Below, one piece after another: positions 51,562-64,000 of a stretch of DNA of 64,000 nt (position 1 is the first letter of the stretch; each line of letters starts with the position of its first letter). The notes beneath the pieces are model-generated. The model was not told the DNA's origin, ran no database searches, and worked only from the letters and a program-made list of their open reading frames with translations. This DNA is from Loripinus fragilis (Eukaryota; Mollusca; Bivalvia; Lucinida; Lucinidae), in contig CAXHUL010000544.1 of assembly GCA_964019695.1 (NCBI GenBank), positions 248,001-312,000 of the forward strand, in the 5' to 3' direction. Both the position numbers and the translations under genes were made by a program.

Positions 51562-52149
51562 ATGGCTTTTCAATCAAAAGATCCTCTTGGGCTAGAGATG
51601 GATGTTGAACTACATGTATCCGAGAACGAGTTGATGGCCATTGACGATGATTTGAGGCCTACGTTTGTTAAAGGAATGAGCTGTACAGTTCCCCAATGTG
51701 AAGGACGGGCGTTCAATAGCATAAATGCACTTTGAAAGCACTGGAAACGGGTCCATCGACAGAAAGTTGCTTTGTATAAGTGTGGGGTTCAAGGACCTTG
51801 CAATTTTTCTTCTACAGATGTTGGTCAGGTGCGGAAACATCAAGTAAAGAATCACCAATTGAATAATACAAAGTTCCAGATAACTATGGATATGGTCATC
51901 AATAATAAATACATAGCACCTGGAGACGCAAGATGTCCCAAGAAATGCTCAAACCTAAACACATGTGGGCGGGATGAAGCAGCCGCTTCACGCCGTGCGT
52001 TACCTGTGGTAAATGAAGTTAAATCAGGCAACAATGTCAACAGAGACGAATATGTGCAAGTCAGAGAGTCCACTGTTAATGGAATCACTAAATACCATAC
52101 ACATATTACTAGAAAACATCACTGGAAACCAAATCCTAACCGAAGATAA
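51562..52149 (+). pseudogene. Third ORF: C2H2-like zinc-finger protein in the env position, with one in-frame TGA
   Basis: From the ATG at 51562 the frame runs 195 codons to TAA at 52147-52149, interrupted only by TGA at codon 58 (51733-51735). Residues 1-40 are acidic (ENELMAIDDDLRP). Finger 1 has C41, C46, H60 and H65 (C-X4-C-X13-H-X4-H) with Phe51 and Leu57 in the hydrophobic positions, and the TGA falls inside it. Finger 2 has C74, C80, H93 and H98 (C-X5-C-X12-H-X4-H). The C-terminal part has a C-X3-C (ARCPKKCS) and a basic HTHITRKHHW end that could be a degraded third finger. It shows no signal peptide or membrane segment, so it is not an envelope gene. A nucleic-acid-binding accessory role, or a captured host gene fragment, is inference. 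Downstream it runs almost to the polypurine tract. Finger 2 alone remains readable without crossing the TGA. Confidence 0.7.
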
Positions 52150-52243
52150 TTTTTCATATTAACTACAGCACCATTTGTTCTCATTGTTGTCTCTTAATTC
52201 GCTCATTTCAAACAAATATTGTGCTTTTGTTTAATATTTGTTT
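52150..52243 (+). other. Short untranslated stretch before the polypurine tract
   Basis: A T-rich spacer of 94 bp between the third ORF and the polypurine tract; no further feature is seen. Confidence 0.6.
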
Positions 52244-52255
52244 GGGAGGGGGGAA
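52244..52255 (+). other. Polypurine tract
   Basis: GGGAGGGGGGAA directly abuts the first base of the 3' LTR. This is the expected site and composition of the RNase H-resistant primer for plus-strand DNA synthesis. Confidence 0.92.
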
Positions 52256-53060
52256 TGTAAGGGACGACAATGAGCATGTAATTCTATAATCAATAGTTTT
52301 TATAAAAGAGCAAACTTGTTAAAAAGTTTATACTTGTTAAATAGGGTGATCCCCCTTTAATGATTTGAGTTTTCTGCATAGTGAAATGACACCACTTCAA
52401 AATTATATGCCAGTCATATAAGTAGTTCCTTATATGAGACTTCAGGGAGGACGATAAAGATCTGATTAATACCTGTTCCCTATTTAAGGTACCATGTTTG
52501 CCTTTTCGGGAATATCCTGTTACAAGCACCATGTTTGCTTGAAACACTTTATGTAAAAAGTACCCTTCCATCCAGTTAGGCTGTCATTGGAAACTATTGA
52601 CTTAATTTGCAATTTAATGTCCACAACTCACTTATTAAATATATTGATGCTCTAACAATCTTTCTTTCACTTCTTGTTCTCAGACAAGCTTAAAAGCTGA
52701 ACTCGGTGTCAAACTAATTTGTCTGTCCGTCTGTCTGTCTCTTTGGTCAAGCCATTAGAGTATGTGGCAAGGTAAATAGGTTGTAGTTCGCCTGTCTGTA
52801 AAGCACTGGTAGTCAGCGTTTTGGGCGCTGTTTGCTTGTGGGCACTGGCTGGGGCCGAGCGAATAGAACCTTCATGCTACTGTTTCTTCAAAACAGACAG
52901 TGACAAGGCAAGTTAGAGTGACATAGCGGGTATTTGGCCTCCCTTTAAGTTTTCTTATTTGGGTGCTCTCACCTAACAGGACTGGCAGTCTGTTGCCTGT
53001 GAGCATCTTGATACAGTGAGAAGGTCACGGCCATTACAATTTTGGAGGTCGACCGTTACA
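52256..53060 (+). repeat. 3' long terminal repeat (805 bp)
   Basis: It starts TGTAAGGGACG and ends CCGTTACA. By eye it differs from the 5' LTR at about seven bases (two near the start, then one each near 52365, 52832, 52953, 53022 and 53052) and by an extra 15 bp, TTCTTGTTCTCAGAC, at about 52672-52686. That corresponds to roughly 0.9% substitution divergence. The ATTAAA poly(A) candidate is at 52634-52639. Confidence 0.96.
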
Positions 53061-53064
53061 TATT
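53061..53064. repeat. Target site duplication TATT, right copy
   Basis: It matches the TATT at 42900-42903 and starts the resumed satellite unit TATTCTTGCAATACC. Confidence 0.9.
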
Positions 53065-56000
53065 CTTGCAATACCTGTTTCTGTCTCATTGGGTCCTATT
53101 CTTGCAATAACTGTTTCTGTCTCATTGGGTTCTGTTCTTGCAATACCTATTTCTGTTTCATTTCATTCTATTCTTGCAATATCTGTTTCTGTCTCATTGG
53201 GTTCTATTTCTGCAATACCTGTTTCTGTCTCTTTGGATTCTATTCTTGCAATACCTCTTTCTTTTTCATTAGGTTCTATTCTTGCAAAACCTGTTTCTGT
53301 TTCATTGGGTTCTATTCTTGCAATACCTGTTTCTGTCTCATTGGGTTCTATTCTTGCAATACCTGTTTCTGTCTCATTGGGTTCTATTCTTGCAATACCT
53401 GTTTCTGTTTCATTGGGTTCTATTCTTGCAATACCTGTTTCTGTCTCATTGGGTTCTATTCTTGCAATACCTGTTTCTGTTTCATTGGGTTCTATTCTTG
53501 CAATACCTGTTTCTGTCTCATTGGGTTCTATTCTTGCAATACCTGTTTCTGTCTCATTGGGTTCTGTTCATGCAATACCTGTTTCTATCTTATTGGGTTC
53601 TGTTCTTGCAATACCTATTTCTGTTTCATTTCATTCTATTCTTGCAATACCTGTTTCTGTCTCATTGGGTTCTGTTCTTGCAATACCTGTTTCTGTCTTA
53701 TTGGGTTCTATTCTTGCAATACCTGTTTCTGTCTCATTGGGTTCTATTCTTGCAATACCTATTTCTGTCTCATTGGGTTCTATTCTTGCAATACCTGTTT
53801 CTGTTTCATTGGGTTCTATTCTTGCAATACCTGTTTCTGTCTCATTGGGTTCTATTCTTGCAATACCTGTTTCTGTCTCATTGGGTTCTATTCTTGCAAT
53901 ACCTATTTCTGTCTCATTGGGTCCTATTCTTGCAATACCTGTTTCTGTTTCATTGGGTTCTATTCTAGTTATACTTGTTTCTGTTTCATTGGGTTCTATT
54001 CTTGCAATACCTGTTTCTGTTTCATTGGGTTCTATTCTTGCAATACCTGTTTCTGTCTCATTGGGTTCTATTCTTGCAATACCTGTTTCTGTTTCATTGG
54101 GTTCTATTCTTGCAATACCTGTTTCTGTCTCATTGGGTTCTATTCTTGCAATACCTGTTTCTGTCTCATTGGGTTCTATTCTTGCAATACCTGTTTCTGT
54201 CTCATTGGGTTCTATTCTTGCAATACCTGTTTCTGTCTCATTGTGTTCTATTCTTGCAATACCTGTTTCTGTCTCATTAGGTTCTATTCTTGCAATACCT
54301 GTTTCTGTCTCATTGGGTTCTATTCTTACAATACCTGTTTCTGTCTCATTGGGTTCTATTCTTGCAATTCCTGTTTCTGTCTCATTAGGTTCTATTCTTG
54401 CAATACCTGTTTCTGTCTCATTGGGTCCTATTCTTGCAATACCTGTTTCTGTCTCATTGGGTTTTGTTCTTGCAATACCTATTCCTGTTTCATTTCATTC
54501 TATTCTTGCAATACCTGTTTCTGTCTCTTTGAAATTCTATTCTTGCAATCCCTTTTTCTTTTTCATTAGGTTCTATTCTTGCAATACCTGTTTCTGTCTC
54601 ATTAGGTTCTATTCTTGCAATACCTGTTTCTGTCTCATTGGGTTCTATTCTTACAATACCTGTTTCTGTCTCATTGGGTTCTATTCTTGCAATTCCTGTT
54701 TCTGTCTCATTGGGTTCTATTCTTGCAATACCTGTTTCTGTCTCATTGGGTCCTATTCTTGCAATACCTGTTTCTGTCTCATTGGGTTCTGTTCTTGCAA
54801 TACCTATTCCTGTTTCATTTCATTCTATTTCTGCAATACCTGTTTCTGTCTCTTTGGATTCTATTCTTGCAATCCCTTTTTCTTTTTCATTAGGTTCTAT
54901 TCTTGCAATACCTGTTTCTGTTTCATTGGGTTCTATTCTTGCAATACCTGTTTCTGTCTCATTGGGTTCTATTCTTGCAATACCTGTTTCTGTTTCATTG
55001 GGTTCTATTCTTGCAATACCTGTTTCTGTCTCATTGGGTTTTATTCTTGCAATACCTGTTTCTGTCTCATTGGGTTCTATTCTTTCAATACCTATTTCTG
55101 TCTCATTGGGTCCTATTCTTGCAATTCCTGTTTCTGTTTCATTTGGGTTCTATTCTTGCATTACCTGTTTCTGTTTCATTGGGTTCTATTCTTGCAATAC
55201 CTGTTTCTGTCTCATTGGGTTCTATTCTTGCAATATCTGTCTCTGTTTCATTGGGTTCTATTCTTGCAATACCTGTTTCTGTCTCATTGGGTTCTATTCT
55301 TGCAATACCTGTCTCTGTCTCATTGGGTTCTGTTCTTGCAATACCTTTTTCTGTCTTATTGGGTTCTATTCTTGCAATACCTGTTTCTGTCTCATTGGGT
55401 TCTATTCTAGCAATACCTGTTTCTGTCTCATTGGGTTCTGTTCTTGCAATACCTGTTTCTGTCTTATTGGGTTCTATTCTTGCAATACCTGTTTCTGTCT
55501 CATTGGGTTCTATTCTTGCAATACCTGTTTCTGTTTCATTGGGTTCTATTCTTGCAATACCTGTTTCTGTCTCATTGGGTTCTATTCTTGCAATACCTGT
55601 TTCTGTCTCATTGGGTTCTGTTCTTGCAATACCTGTTTCTGTCTCATTGGGTTCTGTTCTTGCAATACCTGTTTCTGTCTTATTGGGTTCTATTCTTGCA
55701 ATACCTGTTTCTGTCTCATTGGGTTCTATTCTTGCAATACCTGTTTCTGTCTCATTGGGTTCTGTTCTTGCAATACCTGTTTCTGTCTTATTGGGTTCTA
55801 TTCTTGCAATACCTGTTTCTGTCTCATTGGGTTCTATTCTTGCAATACCTGTTTCTGTCTCATTGGGTTTTATTCTTGCAATACCTGTTTCTGTCTCATT
55901 GGGTTCTATTCTTGCAATACCTGTTTCTGTCTCATTGGGTTCTGTTCTTGCAATACCTGTTTCTGTCTCATTGGGTTCTATTCTTGCAATACCTCTATCT

Positions 56001-57344
56001 ATTTCATTGAGTTCTATTCTTGCAATACCTGTTTCTGTCTCATTGGGTTCTATTCTTGCAATACCTGTTTCTGTTTCATTGGGTTCTATTCTTGTAATAC
56101 CTGTTTCTGTTTCATTGGGTTCTATTCTTGCAATACCTGTTTCTGTTTCATTGGGTTCTATTCTTACAATACCTGTTTCTGTCTCATTGGGTTCTATTCT
56201 TGCAATTCCTGTTTCTGTCTCATTGGGTCCTATTCTTGCAATACCTGTTTCTGTCTCATTGGGTTCTGTTCTTGCAATACCTATTTCTGTTTCATTTCAT
56301 TCTATTCTTGCAATACCTCTTTCTGTCTCATTGGGTTCTATTTCTGCAATACCTGTTTCTGTCTCTTTGGATTCTATTCTTGCAATACCTTTTTCTTTTT
56401 CATTAAGTTCTATTCTTGCAATACCTGTTTCTGTTTCATTGGGTTCTATTCTTGCAATACCTGTTTCTGTCTCATTGGGTTCTATTCTTGCAATACCTGT
56501 TTCTGTCTCATTGGGTTCTATTCTTGCAATACCTGTTTCTGTCTCATTGGGTTCTATTCTTGCAATACCTATTTCTGTCTCATTGGGTCCTATTCTTGCA
56601 ATACCTGTTTCTGTTTAATTGGGTTCTATTCTTGTAATACCTGTTTCTGTTTCATTGGGTTCTATTCTTGCAATACCTGTTTCTGTTTCATTGGGTTCTA
56701 TTCTTGCAATACCTGTTTCTGTTTCATTGGGTTCTATTCTTGCAATACCTGTTTCTGTTTCATTGGGTTCTATTCTTGCAATACCTGTTTCTGTTTCATT
56801 GGGTTCTATTCTTGCAATACCTTTTTCTGTTTCATTGGGTTCTGTTCTTGCAATACCTATTTCTGTTTCATTTAATTCTATTCTTGCAATATCTGTTTCT
56901 GTCTCATTGGGTTCTATTTCTGCAATACCTGTTTCTGTCTCTTTGGATTCTATTCTTGCAATACCTTTTTCTTTTTCATTAGATTCTATTCTTGCAATAC
57001 CTGTTTCTGTTTCATTGGGTTCTATTCTTGCAATACCTGTTTCTGTCTCATTGGGTTCTATTCTTGCAATACCTGTTTCTGTCTAATTGGGTTCTATTCT
57101 TGCAATACCTGTTTCTGTCTCATTGGGTTCTGTTCTTGCAATACCTGTTTCTGTCTCATTGGGTTCTATTCTTGCAATACCTCTATCTATATCATTGAGT
57201 TCTATTCTTGCAATACCTGTTTCTGTCTCATTGGGTTCTATTCTTGCAATACCTGTTTCTGTTTCATTGGGTTCTATTCTTGTAATACCTATTTCTGTTT
57301 CATTGGGTTCTATTCTTGCAATACCTGTTTCTGTTTCATTGGGT

Positions 57345-58856
57345 TCTATTCTTACAATACCTGTTTCTGTCTCATTGGGTTCTATTTTTGCAATACCTGT
57401 TTCTGTCTCATTGGGTTCTATTCTTGCAATACCTGTTTCTGTCTCATTGGGTTCTATTCTTGCAATACCTGTTTCTGTCTCATTGGGTCCTATTCTTGCA
57501 ATACCTGTTTCTGTCACATTGGGTTCTGTTCTTACAATACCTATTTCTGTTTCATTTCATTCTATTCTTGCAATACCTGTTTCTGTCTCATTGGGTTCTA
57601 TTTCTGCAATACCTGTTTCTGTCTCTTTGGATTCTATTCTTGCAATACCTTTTTCTTTTTCATTAGGTTCTATTCTTGCAATACATGTTTCTGTTTCATT
57701 GGGTTCTATTCTTGCAATACCTGTTTCTGTTTCATTGGGTTCTATTCTTGCAATACCTGTTTCTGTCTCATTGGGTTCTATTCTTGCAATACCTGTTTCT
57801 GTCTCATTGGGTTCTATTCTTGCAATACCTATTTCTGTCTCATTGGGTCCTATTCTTGCAATACCTGTTTCTGTTTAATTGGGTTCTATTCTTGTAATAC
57901 CTGTTTCTGTTTCATTGGGTTCTATTCTTGCAATACCTGTTTCTGTTTCATTGGGTTCTATTCTTGCAATACCTGTTTCTGTTTCATTGGGTTCTATTCT
58001 TGCAATACCTGTTTCTGTTTCATTGGGTTCTATTCTTGCAATACCTGCTTCTGTCTCATTGGGTCCTATTCTTGCAATACCTGTTTCTGTCTCATTGGGT
58101 TCTATTCTTACAATACCTGTTTCTGTCTCATTGGGTTCTATTTTTGCAATACCTGTTTCTGTCTCATTGGGTTCTATTCTTGCAATACCTGTTTCTGTCT
58201 CATTGGGTTCTATTCTTGCAATACCTGTTTCTGTCTCATTGGGTCCTATTCTTGCAATACCTGTTTCTGTCTCATTGGGTTCTGTTCTTACAATACCTAT
58301 TTCTGTTTCATTTCATTCTATTCTTGCAATACCTGTTTCTGTCTCATTGGGTTCTATTTCTGCAATACCTGTTTCTGTCTCTTTGGATTCTATTCTTGCA
58401 ATACCTTTTTCTTTTTCATTAGGTTCTATTCTTGCAATACATGTTTCTGTTTCATTGGGTTCTATTCTTGCAATACCTGTTTCTGTTTCATTGGGTTCTA
58501 TTCTTGCAATACCTGTTTCTGTCTCATTGGGTTCTATTCTTGCAATACCTGTTTCTGTCTCATTGGGTTCTATTCTTGCAATACCTATTTCTGTCTCATT
58601 GGGTCCTATTCTTGCAATACCTGTTTCTGTTTAATTGGGTTCTATTCTTGTAATACCTGTTTCTGTTTCATTGGGTTCTATTCTTGCAATACCTGTTTCT
58701 GTTTCATTGGGTTCTATTCTTGCAATACCTGTTTCTGTTTCATTGGGTTCTATTCTTGCAATACCTGTTTCTGTTTCATTGGGTTCTATTCTTGCAATAC
58801 CTGCTTCTGTCTCATTGGGTCCTATTCTTGCAATACCTGTTTCTGTCTCATTGGGT
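57345..58856 (-). repeat. Tandem duplication of a 756-bp (21-unit) satellite block
   Basis: The block at about 57345-58100 is followed by a copy at 58101-58856. Markers at a constant 756-bp offset include TCTATTTTTGC (57381 and 58137), the TGTTCTTACAATACC unit (about 57527 and 58283), CAATACATGTTTC (about 57679 and 58435) and the stop-creating TGTTTAATTGGG (about 57871 and 58627). A one-base difference, GTCACATTGG against GTCTCATTGG, separates the copies. Confidence 0.8.
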
Positions 58857-61800
58857 TCTGTTCTTGCAATACCTATTTCTGTTTCATTTCATTCTATTCT
58901 TGCAATACCTGTTTCTGTCTCATTGGGTTCTATTTCTGCAATACCTGTTTCTGTCTCTTTGGATTCTATTCTTGCAATACCTTTTTCTTTTTCAATAGGT
59001 TCTATTCTTGCAATACCTGTTTCTGTTTCATTGGGTTCTATTCTTGCAATACCTGTTTCTGTCTCATTGGGTTCTTATCCTGCAATACCTGTTTCTGTTT
59101 CATTGGGTTCTATTCTTGCAATACCTGTTTCTGTCTCTTTGGGTTCTATTCTTGCAATACCTGTTTCTGTCTCAATGGGTTCTGTTCTTGCAATACCTGT
59201 TTCTGGTTTATTGGGTTCTTTTCTTGCAATACCTGTTTCTGTCGCATTGGGTTCTATTCTTGCAATACCTGTTTCTGTCTCATTGGGTTCTATTCTTGCA
59301 ATACCTATTTCTGTCTCATTGGGTCCTATTCTTGCAATACCTGTTTCTGTTTCATTGGGTTCTATTCTTGTAATACCTGTGTCTGTTTCATTGGGTTCTA
59401 TTCTTGCAATACCTGTTTCTGTTTCATTGGGTTCTATTCTTGCAATACCTGTTTCTGTCTCATTGGGTTCTATTCTTGCAATACCTGTTTCTGTCTCATT
59501 GGGTTCTATTCTTGCAATACCTGTTTCTGTCTCATTGGGTTCTATTCTTGCAATACCTGTTTCTGTCTCAATGGGTCCTATTCTTGCAATACCTGTTTCT
59601 GTCTCATTGGGTTCTGTTCTTGTAATACCTATTTCTGTTTCATTTCATTCTATTCTTGCAATACCTGATTCTGTCTCATTGGGTTCTATTTTTGCAATAC
59701 CTGTTTCTGTCTCTTTGGATTCTATTCTTGCAATACCTGCTTCTGTCTCATTGGGTTCTGTTCTTGCAATACCTATTTCTGTTTCATTTCATTCTATTCT
59801 TGCAATACCTGTTTCTTTCTCATTGGGTTCTATTCTTGCAATACCTGTTTCTGTCTCATTGGGTTCTATTCTTGCAATACCTGTTTCTGTCTCATTGGGT
59901 TCTATTCTTGCAATACCTGTTTCTGTCACATTGGGTCCTATTCTTGCAATACCTGTTTCTGTCTCATTGGGTTCTGTTCTTGCAATACCTATTTCTGACT
60001 CATTTCATTCTATTCTTGCAATACCTGTTTCTGTCTCATTGGGTTCTATTCTTGCAATACCTGTTTCTGTCTCATTGGGTTCTATTCTTGCAATACCTGT
60101 TTCTGTCTCATTGGGTCCTATTCTTGCAATACCTGTTTCTGTCTCATTGGGTTCTGTTCTTGCAATACCTATTTCTGTTTCATTTCATTCTATTCTTGCA
60201 ATACCTGTTTCTGTCTCATTGGGTTCTATTTCTGCAATACCTGTTTCTGTCTTTTTGGATTCTATTCTTGCAATACCTTTTTCTTTTTCATTAGGTTCTA
60301 TTCTTGCAATACCTGTTTCTGTTTCATTGGGTTCTATTCTTGCAATACCTGTTTCTGTCTCATTGGGTTCTATTCTTGCAATACCTGTTTCCTTCTCATT
60401 GGGTTCTATTCTTGCAATACCTGTTTCTGTCTCATTATGTTCTATTCTTGCAATACCTGTTTCTGTCTCATTGGGTTCTATTCTTGCAATACCTGTTTCT
60501 GTCCCATTGGGTTCTATTCTTGCAATACCTGTTTCTGTCTCATTGGGTTCTATTCTTGCAATACCTGTTTCTGTCTCATTGGGTCCTATTCTTGCAATAC
60601 CTGTTTCTGTCTCATCGGGTTCTGTTCTTGCAATACCTATTTCTGTTTCATTTCATTCTATTCTTGCAATACCTGTTTCTGTCTCATTGGGTTCTATTTC
60701 TGCAATACCTGTTTCTGTCTCTTTGGATTCTATTCTTGCAATACCTTTTTCTTTTTTATTAGGTTCTATTCTTGCAATACCTGTTTCTGTTTCATTGGGT
60801 TATATTCTTGCAATACCTGTTTCTGTCTCATTGGGTTCTATTCTTGCAATACCTGTTTCTGTTTCATTGGGTTCTATTCTTGCAATACCTCTTTCTGTCT
60901 CATTGGGTTCTATTCTTGCAATACCTGTTTCTGTTTTATTGGGTTCTGTTCTTGCAATACCTGTTTCTGTCTTAATGGGTTCTATTCTTGCAATACCTGT
61001 TTCTGTCTCATTGGGTTCTATTCTTGCCATACCTGTTTCTGTCTCATTGGGTTCTATTCTTGCAATACCTGTTTCTGTCTTATTGGGTTGTATTCTTGCA
61101 ATACCTGTTTCTGTCTCATTGGGTTCTATTCTTGCAATACCTGTTTCTGTTTCATTGGGTTCTATTCTTGCAATACCTGTTTCTGTCTCATTGTGTTCTA
61201 TTCTTGCAATACCTGTTTCTGTCTCATTGGGTTCTGTTCTTGCAATACCTGTTTCTGTCTCATTGGGTTCTATTTTTGCAATACATCTATCTATTTCATT
61301 GAGTTCTATTCTTGCAATACCTGTTTCTGTCTCATTGGGTTCTATTCTTGCAATACCTGTTTCTGTTTCATTGGGTTCTATTCTTGAAATACCTGTTTCT
61401 GTTTCATTTGGGTTCTATTCTTGCAATACTTGTTTCTGTTTCATTGGGTTCTATTCTTGCAATACCTGTTTCTGTTTCATTGGGTTCTATTCTTGCAATA
61501 CCTGTTTCTGTCTCATTGGGTTCTATTCTTGCAATACCTGTTTCTGTCTCATTGGGTTCTATTCTTGCAATACCAGTTTCTGTCTCAAATGGGTTCTATT
61601 CTTGCAATACCTGTTTCTTTCTCATTGGGTTCTGTTCTTGCAATACCTATTTCTGTTTTATTTCATTCTATTCAGGCAATACCTGTTTCTGTCTCATTGG
61701 GTTCTATTTCTGCAATACCTGTTTCTGTCTCTTTGGATTCTATTCTTGCAATACCTTTTTCTTTTTCATTAGGTTCTATTCTTGCAATACCTGTTTCTGT

Positions 61801-64000
61801 TTCATTGGGTTCTATTCATGCAATACCTGTTTCTGTCTCATTGGGTTCTATTCTTGCAATACCTGTTTCTGTCTCATTGGGTTCTGTTCTTGCAATACCT
61901 GTTTCTGTCTTATTGGGTTCTTTTCTTGCAATACCTGTTTCTGTCTCATTGGGTTCAATTCTTGCAATACCTGTTTCTGTCTCATTGGGTTCTATTCTTG
62001 CAATACCTATTTCTGTCTCATTGGGTCCTATTCTTGCAATACCTGTTTCTGTTTCATTGGGTTCTATTCTTGTAATACCTGTTTCTGTTTCATTGGGTTC
62101 TATTCTTGCAATACCTGTTTCTGTTTCATTGGGTTCTATTCTTGCAATACCTGTTTCTGTCTCATTGGGTTCTATTCATGCAATACCTGTTTCTGTCTCA
62201 TTGGGTTCTATTCTTGCAATACCTGTTTCTGTCTCATTGGGTTCTATTCTTGCAAAACCTGTTTCTGTCTCATTGGGTCCTATTCTTGCAATACCTGTTT
62301 CTGTCTCATTAGGTTCTGTTCTTGCAATACCTATTTTTGTTTCATTTCATTCTATTCTTGCAATACCTGTTTCTGTCTCATTGGGTTCTATTTTTGCAAT
62401 ACCTGTTTCTGTCTCTTTGGATTCTATTCTTGCAATACCTTTTTCTTTTTCATTAGGTCCTATTCTTGCAATACCTGTTTCTGTTTCATTGGGTTCTATT
62501 CTTGTAATACCTGTTTCTGTTTCATTGGGTTCTATTCTTGCAATACCTGTTTCTGTTTCATTGGGTTCTATTCTTGCAATACCTGTTTCTGTCTCATTGG
62601 GTTCTATTCTTGCAATACCTGTTTCTGTCTCATTGGGTTCTATTCTTGCAATACCTGTTTCTGTCTCATTGGGTTCTATTCTTGCAATACCTGTTTCTGT
62701 CTCATTGGGTTCTGTTCTTGCAATACCTATTTCTGTTTCATTTCATTCTATTCTTGCAATACCTGTTTCTGTCTCATTGGGTTCTATTTCTGCAATACCT
62801 GTTTCTGTCTCTTTGGATTCTATTCTTGCAATACCTTTTTCTTTTTCATTAGGTTCTATTCTTGCAATACCTGTTTCTGTTTCATTGGGTTCTATTCTTG
62901 CAATACCTGTTTCTGTCTCATTGGGTTCTATTCTTGCAATACCTGTTTCTGTTTCATTGGGTTCTATTCTTGCAATACCTGTTTCTGTCTCATTGGGTTC
63001 TATTCTTGCAATACCTGTTTCTGTTTCATTGGGTTCTATTCTTGCAAAACCTGTTTCTGTCTTATTGAGTTCTTTTCTTGCAATACCTGTTTCTGTCTCA
63101 TTGGGTTCTATTCTTGCAATACCTTTTTCTGTCTCATTGGGTTCTATTCTTGCAATACCTATTTCTGTCTCATTGGGTCCTATTCTTGCAATACCTGTTT
63201 CTGTTTCATTGGGTTCTATTCTTGCAATACCTGTTTCTGTTTCATTGGGTTCTATTCTTGCAATACCTGTTTCTGTTTCATTGGGTTCTATTCTTGCAAT
63301 ACCTGTTTCTGTCTCATTGTGTTCTATTCTTGCAATACCTGTTTCTGTCTCATTGGGTTCTATTCTTGCAATACCTATTTCTGTCTCATTGGGTCCTATT
63401 CTCGCAATACCTGTTTCTGTCTCATTGGGTTCTATTCTTGTAATACCTGTTTCTGTTTCATCGGGTTCTATTCTTGCAATACCTGTTTCTGTTTCATTGG
63501 GTTCTATTCTTGCAATACCTGTTTCTGTCTCATTGGGTTCTATTCTTGCAATACCTGTTTCTGTCTCATTGGGTTCTATTCTTGCAATACCTGTTTCTGT
63601 CTCATTGGGTTCTATTCTTGCAATACCTGTTTCTGTCTCATTGGGTCCTATTCTTGCAATACCTGTTTCTGTCTCATTGGGTTCTGTTCTTGCAATACCT
63701 ATTTCTGTTTCATTTCATTCTATTCTTGCAATACCTGTTTCTGTCTCATTGGGTTCTATTTTTGCAATACCCGTTTCTGTCTCTTTGGATTCTATTCTTG
63801 CAATACCTGTTTCTGTCTCATTGGGTTCTGTTCTTGCAATACCTATTTCTGTTTCATTTCATTCTATTCTTGCAATACCTGTTTCTGTCTCATTGGGTTC
63901 TATTCTTGCAATACCTGTTTCTGTCTCATTGGGTTCTATTCTTGCAATACCTGTTTCTGTCTCATTGGGTTCTATTCTTGCAATACCTGTTTCTGTCACA

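Larger units (their letters stand above)
53061..64000 (-). repeat. 36-bp satellite array, right arm, part 2 (inverted)
   Basis: The satellite resumes in the same orientation and phase as before the retrotransposon and runs to the end of the window, so the array extends beyond it. Variant cassettes as in part 1 recur, for example the TTTCATTTCATTC unit near 53155, 56290, 57550, 58310, 58880 and 60180. A few single-base indels shift phase, for example ATTTGGGTTC near 55141 and 61409 and CAAATGGGTTC near 61587. No gene is seen. Confidence 0.97.

Noticed and set aside
51772..52149. 125-codon frame starting at 51772 as an intact separate gene
   Set aside because: The first codon is TTG, not ATG, and the frame continues upstream in phase to an ATG at 51562 through a TGA, with a zinc-finger pattern spanning the TGA. 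It is the rear part of the third ORF.

Overview
This window is eukaryotic repeat DNA, not a prokaryotic or gene-rich segment. About 84% of it is one tandem satellite with a 36-bp unit, interrupted once by a complete 10,157-bp Ty3/gypsy (Metaviridae-type) LTR retrotransposon. The gag-pol architecture, a perfect (AC)106 microsatellite and the megasatellite point to an animal genome. A marine invertebrate such as a mollusc is my best guess, at low confidence, because nothing in the window fixes the species. Layout: 1-26054 satellite in one orientation; 26055-42903 the same satellite inverted; 42904-53060 the retrotransposon; 53061-64000 satellite again, still inverted. A 4-bp TATT duplication flanks the element, and removing the element plus one TATT restores an ordinary 36-bp unit, so it jumped into a pre-existing array. 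The satellite has higher-order structure. Variant units recur as fixed cassettes, and blocks of hundreds to thousands of bases are duplicated at offsets that are mostly whole multiples of 36 bp (756, 2052, 2520 and 2592 bp), plus roughly 5.2-5.6 kb and 10.1 kb duplications with internal gains and losses. Two 49-bp micro-inversions and one major head-to-head inversion have palindromic joints. Because 36 bp is 12 codons and the unit lacks stops in four of six frames, it generates very long open frames on both strands; I treat these as a by-product, not genes. The retrotransposon carries, in order: 5' LTR (790 bp, TGTAA...TTACA), a primer-binding site matching the 3' end of tRNA-Pro, gag (750 aa, with an internal 28-aa repeat and a CCHC zinc knuckle), pol in the -1 frame (protease, reverse transcriptase, RNase H, integrase) broken by one in-frame TGA, about 1.7 kb of noncoding DNA with (AC)106, a third open frame in the env position that encodes C2H2-like zinc fingers rather than an envelope protein and also holds one TGA, a purine-rich polypurine tract, and a 3' LTR (805 bp). 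By eye the LTRs differ by about seven substitutions and one 15-bp indel, so insertion was fairly recent. The most unusual items are the zinc-finger third gene, the two TGA codons in the same TT-TGA-AA context, the PBS-like copy inside the LTR end, and the inverted, nested-duplication architecture of the satellite.
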